DNA of 44,120 bases, from contig JAEWLQ010000096.1 of assembly GCA_023457495.1 (NCBI GenBank), positions 1 to 44,120 of the forward strand, read 5' to 3'. Position numbers and translations under genes: made by a program. The stretch comes from Pseudomonadota bacterium (GTDB taxonomy: Bacteria; Pseudomonadota; Gammaproteobacteria; Steroidobacterales; Steroidobacteraceae). How positions within the stretch are numbered: the first letter of the stretch is position 1; each line of letters begins with the position of its first letter. Under the pieces are notes generated by a model, which saw only the letters and a list, made by a program, of their open reading frames with translations, ran no database searches and was not told the DNA's origin. Of this stretch, positions 41,617 through 44,120 are shown one piece after another.

Positions 41617-42276
41617 TCACTCGGGCGTCACGCCCATGAGCTTGGCAACCGCGGCGCGGTAGGTAGGCACGGTCTCGCGGTATTCCGACACGGTGGCGTT
41701 CAAGTCGCGCGCGAGTCCATCGGCGATGCCGTAGATCCAGCCGTGCACGCTCAGATCCTGCCCGCGGTCCCACGCGTCGCGCGCGATGGTCGTCTGGCAG
41801 ACGTTCTGTACCTGCTCGATCACATTCAATTCGCACAGGCGGTTGTGCGCGGCGGTCTCGCTCGCGTAGTCGCGCAGGGAGCGTTCGTGTTTCTCGTGCA
41901 CGTCCTGCACGTGGCGCAACCAATTGTCCGCGAGGCCCACGCGCTGCCGGCGCATCGCGGCCTGGACACCGCTGCAGCCATAGTGTCCGACCACGATGAC
42001 GTGTTTGACCTTCAGGATGTCGACCGCGAACTGCATGACCGACAGGCAATTCAGGTCGGTGTGCACCACCATGTTGGCGATGTTGCGATGGACGAAGATG
42101 TCACCCGGCAGCAATCCGACGATCTGGTTAGCCGGAACACGGCTGTCGGCGCATCCGATCCACAGGTAGGTCGGCGACTGCTGGCGGGACAGCTTTGCGA
42201 AAAATTCCGGGTCCTGCCGATGGATCTTCTCGGACCATTCCCGGTTGTTCCTGAACAGTTCGTCGAGTGTTTTCAT
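41617..42276 (-). CDS. can: beta-class carbonic anhydrase
   Basis: The 219-residue zinc enzyme hydrates CO2 to bicarbonate. The zinc and catalytic residues are at the positions of E. coli Can: Cys42, Asp44 and Arg46 in CADSRVP, His98 and Cys101 in GHYGCSGV. Length is normal. It may be the first gene of a unit with the CBS-domain gene. Confidence 0.95.
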   Translation of the reverse strand: MKTLDELFRNNREWSEKIHRQDPEFFAKLSRQQSPTYLWIGCADSRVPANQIVGLLPGDIFVHRNIANMVVHTDLNCLSVMQFAVDILKVKHVIVVGHYGCSGVQAAMRRQRVGLADNWLRHVQDVHEKHERSLRDYASETAAHNRLCELNVIEQVQNVCQTTIARDAWDRGQDLSVHGWIYGIADGLARDLNATVSEYRETVPTYRAAVAKLMGVTPE

Positions 42277-42354
42277 GCGGACGCGATCTTGACCGCCCCG
42301 CCTGCATTTGGCAAAGCATCCGACGCGCCCCTCTCTTGTCTTGTCACTAAACGG

Positions 42355-42417
42355 ACGCCGCCGCTTCGGCGGCGTGAGAAGTGGCGTTTACGCCTGGAAA
42401 CGGTTTACGCCTGGAAA
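42355..42417. repeat. family B REP-like repeat, copy 2
   Basis: A perfect 9-bp stem ACGCCGCCG (42355-42363, 42367-42375) with a CTT loop is followed by GAGAAGTGGCGTTTACGCC and GGAAA, matching the order seen at 35815. The tail GTTTACGCCTGGAAA is then repeated at 42386-42400 and 42403-42417; the second copy encodes the yraN stop codon (TAA at 42405-42407, minus strand). It lies between the can start region and the yraN end. Confidence 0.65.
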
Positions 42418-42752
42418 GCATGGCGTATCCACTCGACCACCCCATCCCTGACCACCAGTACGTCGAATCGCACGCGGCATTTGCGCAGCTCGGGATACCT
42501 TTGCAGCAGCAGCGAGGTGGTCGCGATGATCCGGCGCTGTTTGCTCCATCCGATACTGGCGGCCGCGCCGCCGAACTGCTCGCTGCAACGGGTGCGAACT
42601 TCCGCGACGATCAGCAGATCGCCTGCGCGGGCTACGATGTCGAGTTCGCCCACGCGGCGCAGGAAATTGCGCGTGACGATGGAAAATCCCTGGGCTTCGA
42701 GAAAGGCCGCGGCGCTGTTCTCGGCCAGCGAACCGGTCTGACGGCGATCCAT
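42405..42752 (-). CDS. yraN: YraN family endonuclease-like protein
   Basis: The 115-residue protein is of the UPF0102/YraN family, which has a restriction-endonuclease-like fold. The motif RRVGELDIVARAGDLLIVAEVRTR contains the acidic and lysine/arginine positions of the putative active site. Its role is unknown. It lies 28 nt downstream of the lppC/lpoA-like gene, the usual neighbour. The last codons and stop fall in a family B repeat. Confidence 0.9.
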   Translation of the reverse strand: MDRRQTGSLAENSAAAFLEAQGFSIVTRNFLRRVGELDIVARAGDLLIVAEVRTRCSEQFGGAAASIGWSKQRRIIATTSLLLQRYPELRKCRVRFDVLVVRDGVVEWIRHAFQA

Positions 42753-42780
42753 GCCATCCGCACCGCGCGACGGGCTTCGT

Positions 42781-44120
42781 TCAGGGGGAAGGTGAGGGCA
42801 ACGGGGCCGACTCGGCCGTGGCGCCGAGCGTCACGGGCACCCCGTTTTCGATGCGCACCCATTCGAGCGCGCGGCGAATGCGACCGCGATCGTCCAGCGA
42901 CAGAGTGCCCGTGAGACCTTGAGGATTCACCGGCGCGCCGCGCTGCAGTGAGCTCGCGATGCGGTAGGCGTCGTAACCGAAGGCGAAGAGGCGACCTCGG
43001 CGCGAGGCCGGATCTCCGAATGCCTGTCGGGCGGTCTCGCGAACCTCGGCGGAGAGGCCGGTTTCGCTCAGCATCCAGGGCATGTCCGGAAACATCATTC
43101 CGTCGATCTCGCGATTCGCCGTCGGGTGCGGCTCGAACGCATCGCCGAGCGTATACGTCGGGATGTCGCCCGCGAGATGGAAGCGCAGCTGCGGCCGCAG
43201 CAGGCGCGCCGCGCCCGGCTGGCTCGGCGCGAAGATGAACTGGATGTCGGCGCGCCGGCGCGGTTCGAACTCGAGTTTCTGGCCGATGGCCGACTGGATG
43301 CGCTGATAACGTGCGCGGCTGTCGTCGGTGCGCAGCACCTGCGTGATGCTGTCGCTGAAGTCGTTGCGGACTCCGCCGAAGCTCGATTGGCCGAGCGTGA
43401 ATCCGCCCGCCGCGCGCAACTCTTCGTCGAAGGCGGCGGCGACACGATTACCCCAGTCTCCCTCCGGTGCGATCACCACGCCGCGACGCCGGCCGTTTGC
43501 GCTGACGTAACGCGCGACGGCCCGGGCATCGTCCTCCGGCGACAACGCGAACTGAAAGAACCGCTCGGGAGCCGGACGGTCGGTCGGCAGGAAGTTGAGC
43601 GCCAGGACCGGCGGACGGGTCGCCACGATTTCCGCGGCCGCGACCACCTCCTCGCGCGTGAGGGGGCCGACGATGAATTCCGCGCCCGCGGCAGCCGCGT
43701 TGGCCATGATTTCGGCGACCGCGCCGGAGGCGGTGTCGTACACGCGCAGGCGCGGGCGCGCGTTCGCGGGCGCCTGGTAGTAGGCGGTCATGAAGCCGTC
43801 GCGGATCTGCGCGGCGGGCGCCGAGGTGCGGCCCGTGAGCGGCAGCAGCAGCGCCACGTGCGGCGCCTTGTCGAGTGTGGCTGGCTGGTCTGGGCCACCG
43901 ACGCTGGGTTCGTTCGCGAGCGCGGCCAGCGCGGGATGGGACGGGAAACGCGTGCGGAATGCCGCCAGCCGCGCAGCGCCGAGAGTCGGGTTGCGCGCAT
44001 TGTCGGCGGCGATCGTGCCGGCCTCGATCCAGCCGCGCACCGTCGCATCGCTGCCCGGCGGCGCCGTGAGCGCGACGCCGCGATCGGCGGCCGCGCGCAG
44101 TTGCGCCAGCAGTTCCGTGC
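42781..44120 (-). CDS. penicillin-binding protein activator LpoA/LppC (5' end beyond window)
   Basis: The frame is open from 42781 to the right edge of the window, 446 codons, so the start lies outside. The family continues upstream with TPR-like helices, and the visible sequence from the right edge (TELLAQLRAAADRGVALTA) reads as the end of that part. The rest is a periplasmic-binding-protein fold of type I (PHVALLLPLTGRTSAPAAQI, then FIVGPLTREEVVAAAEIVA). In E. coli the lipoprotein LpoA stimulates PBP1A from the outer membrane. The C-terminal part is intact and the gene precedes yraN as usual. A GTG at 44040 is not the true start. Confidence 0.85.
   Translation of the reverse strand, partial: TELLAQLRAAADRGVALTAPPGSDATVRGWIEAGTIAADNARNPTLGAARLAAFRTRFPSHPALAALANEPSVGGPDQPATLDKAPHVALLLPLTGRTSAPAAQIRDGFMTAYYQAPANARPRLRVYDTASGAVAEIMANAAAAGAEFIVGPLTREEVVAAAEIVATRPPVLALNFLPTDRPAPERFFQFALSPEDDARAVARYVSANGRRRGVVIAPEGDWGNRVAAAFDEELRAAGGFTLGQSSFGGVRNDFSDSITQVLRTDDSRARYQRIQSAIGQKLEFEPRRRADIQFIFAPSQPGAARLLRPQLRFHLAGDIPTYTLGDAFEPHPTANREIDGMMFPDMPWMLSETGLSAEVRETARQAFGDPASRRGRLFAFGYDAYRIASSLQRGAPVNPQGLTGTLSLDDRGRIRRALEWVRIENGVPVTLGATAESAPLPSPSP

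Noticed and set aside
1..44120. CRISPR arrays, tRNA, rRNA or prophage
   Set aside because: No regularly spaced direct repeats, no cloverleaf sequence and no phage or transposase gene was seen by eye.

Overview
This is a gene-dense chromosomal window of high G+C content that looks like core and near-core genome of a gammaproteobacterium. The support is the gene order: ibaG-murA diverging from kdsD-kdsC-lptC-lptA-lptB-rpoN-hpf-rapZ, petABC followed by sspA-sspB, and lppC/lpoA next to yraN. High G+C, simple REP-like palindromes and a possible preference for leaderless starts suggest the Xanthomonadales/Nevskiales/Steroidobacterales neighbourhood. That placement is inference; I would not go below class with confidence. 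I see no tRNA or rRNA gene, CRISPR array, prophage or intact insertion sequence.

Layout. 1-2.6 kb (minus): a CPBP intramembrane protease, a TraB/GumN-family protein and a CpdA-like phosphodiesterase. 2.8-3.5 kb: a SAM methyltransferase. 3.7-10.3 kb: central carbon metabolism (tkt-gap-pgk, then pyk), split between pgk and pyk by a strong terminator, a composite inverted-repeat element and an opposing NIPSNAP gene. 10.3-14.7 kb: a penicillin-acylase-family N-terminal nucleophile hydrolase, then a BlaI-type repressor with its operators and a BlaR1/M56-type membrane protease carrying two TonB-C-like domains. 14.8-18.0 kb: a MoxR ATPase/VWA pair and two small exported proteins, the first possibly frameshifted. 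18.1-22.3 kb: an exported PrxQ/BCP peroxiredoxin, a patatin-like lipase overlapping a 4'-phosphopantetheinyl transferase, a GNAT acetyltransferase and MgtE. 22.4-28.7 kb (minus): rapZ, hpf, rpoN, the Lpt genes, kdsC and kdsD (LPS transport and Kdo synthesis plus nitrogen-sigma functions). 28.7-30.4 kb: ibaG and murA. 30.7-35.8 kb: an unusual four-gene signalling operon made of a TonB-C/TPR membrane protein with a receiver-like N-terminus, a membrane-anchored CheA-like HPt kinase, a CheY-like regulator and a CheX phosphatase, with no chemoreceptor, CheW, CheR or CheB in the window. 35.9-44.1 kb: a DegS-type protease, the cytochrome bc1 complex, SspA/SspB, a CBS-domain protein, beta-carbonic anhydrase, YraN and the 3' part of an LpoA/LppC gene running off the window.

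Several themes cross the window. Cell-envelope functions dominate (Lpt, Kdo, MurA, LpoA, DegS, the BlaI/BlaR-like pair). Two families of short palindromic repeats sit at gene ends. Family A (GGGGTCAGACCCC or GGGGACATTCCCC palindromes joined by a CTAG or CCTGA spacer) overlaps or abuts the stop codons of three genes, and in two places abuts a TACACT -10 element. Many genes have a -10-like hexamer only 5-12 nt before the start codon and no ribosome binding site, which suggests leaderless transcripts. The best candidate for something new is the 30.7-35.8 kb signalling operon.
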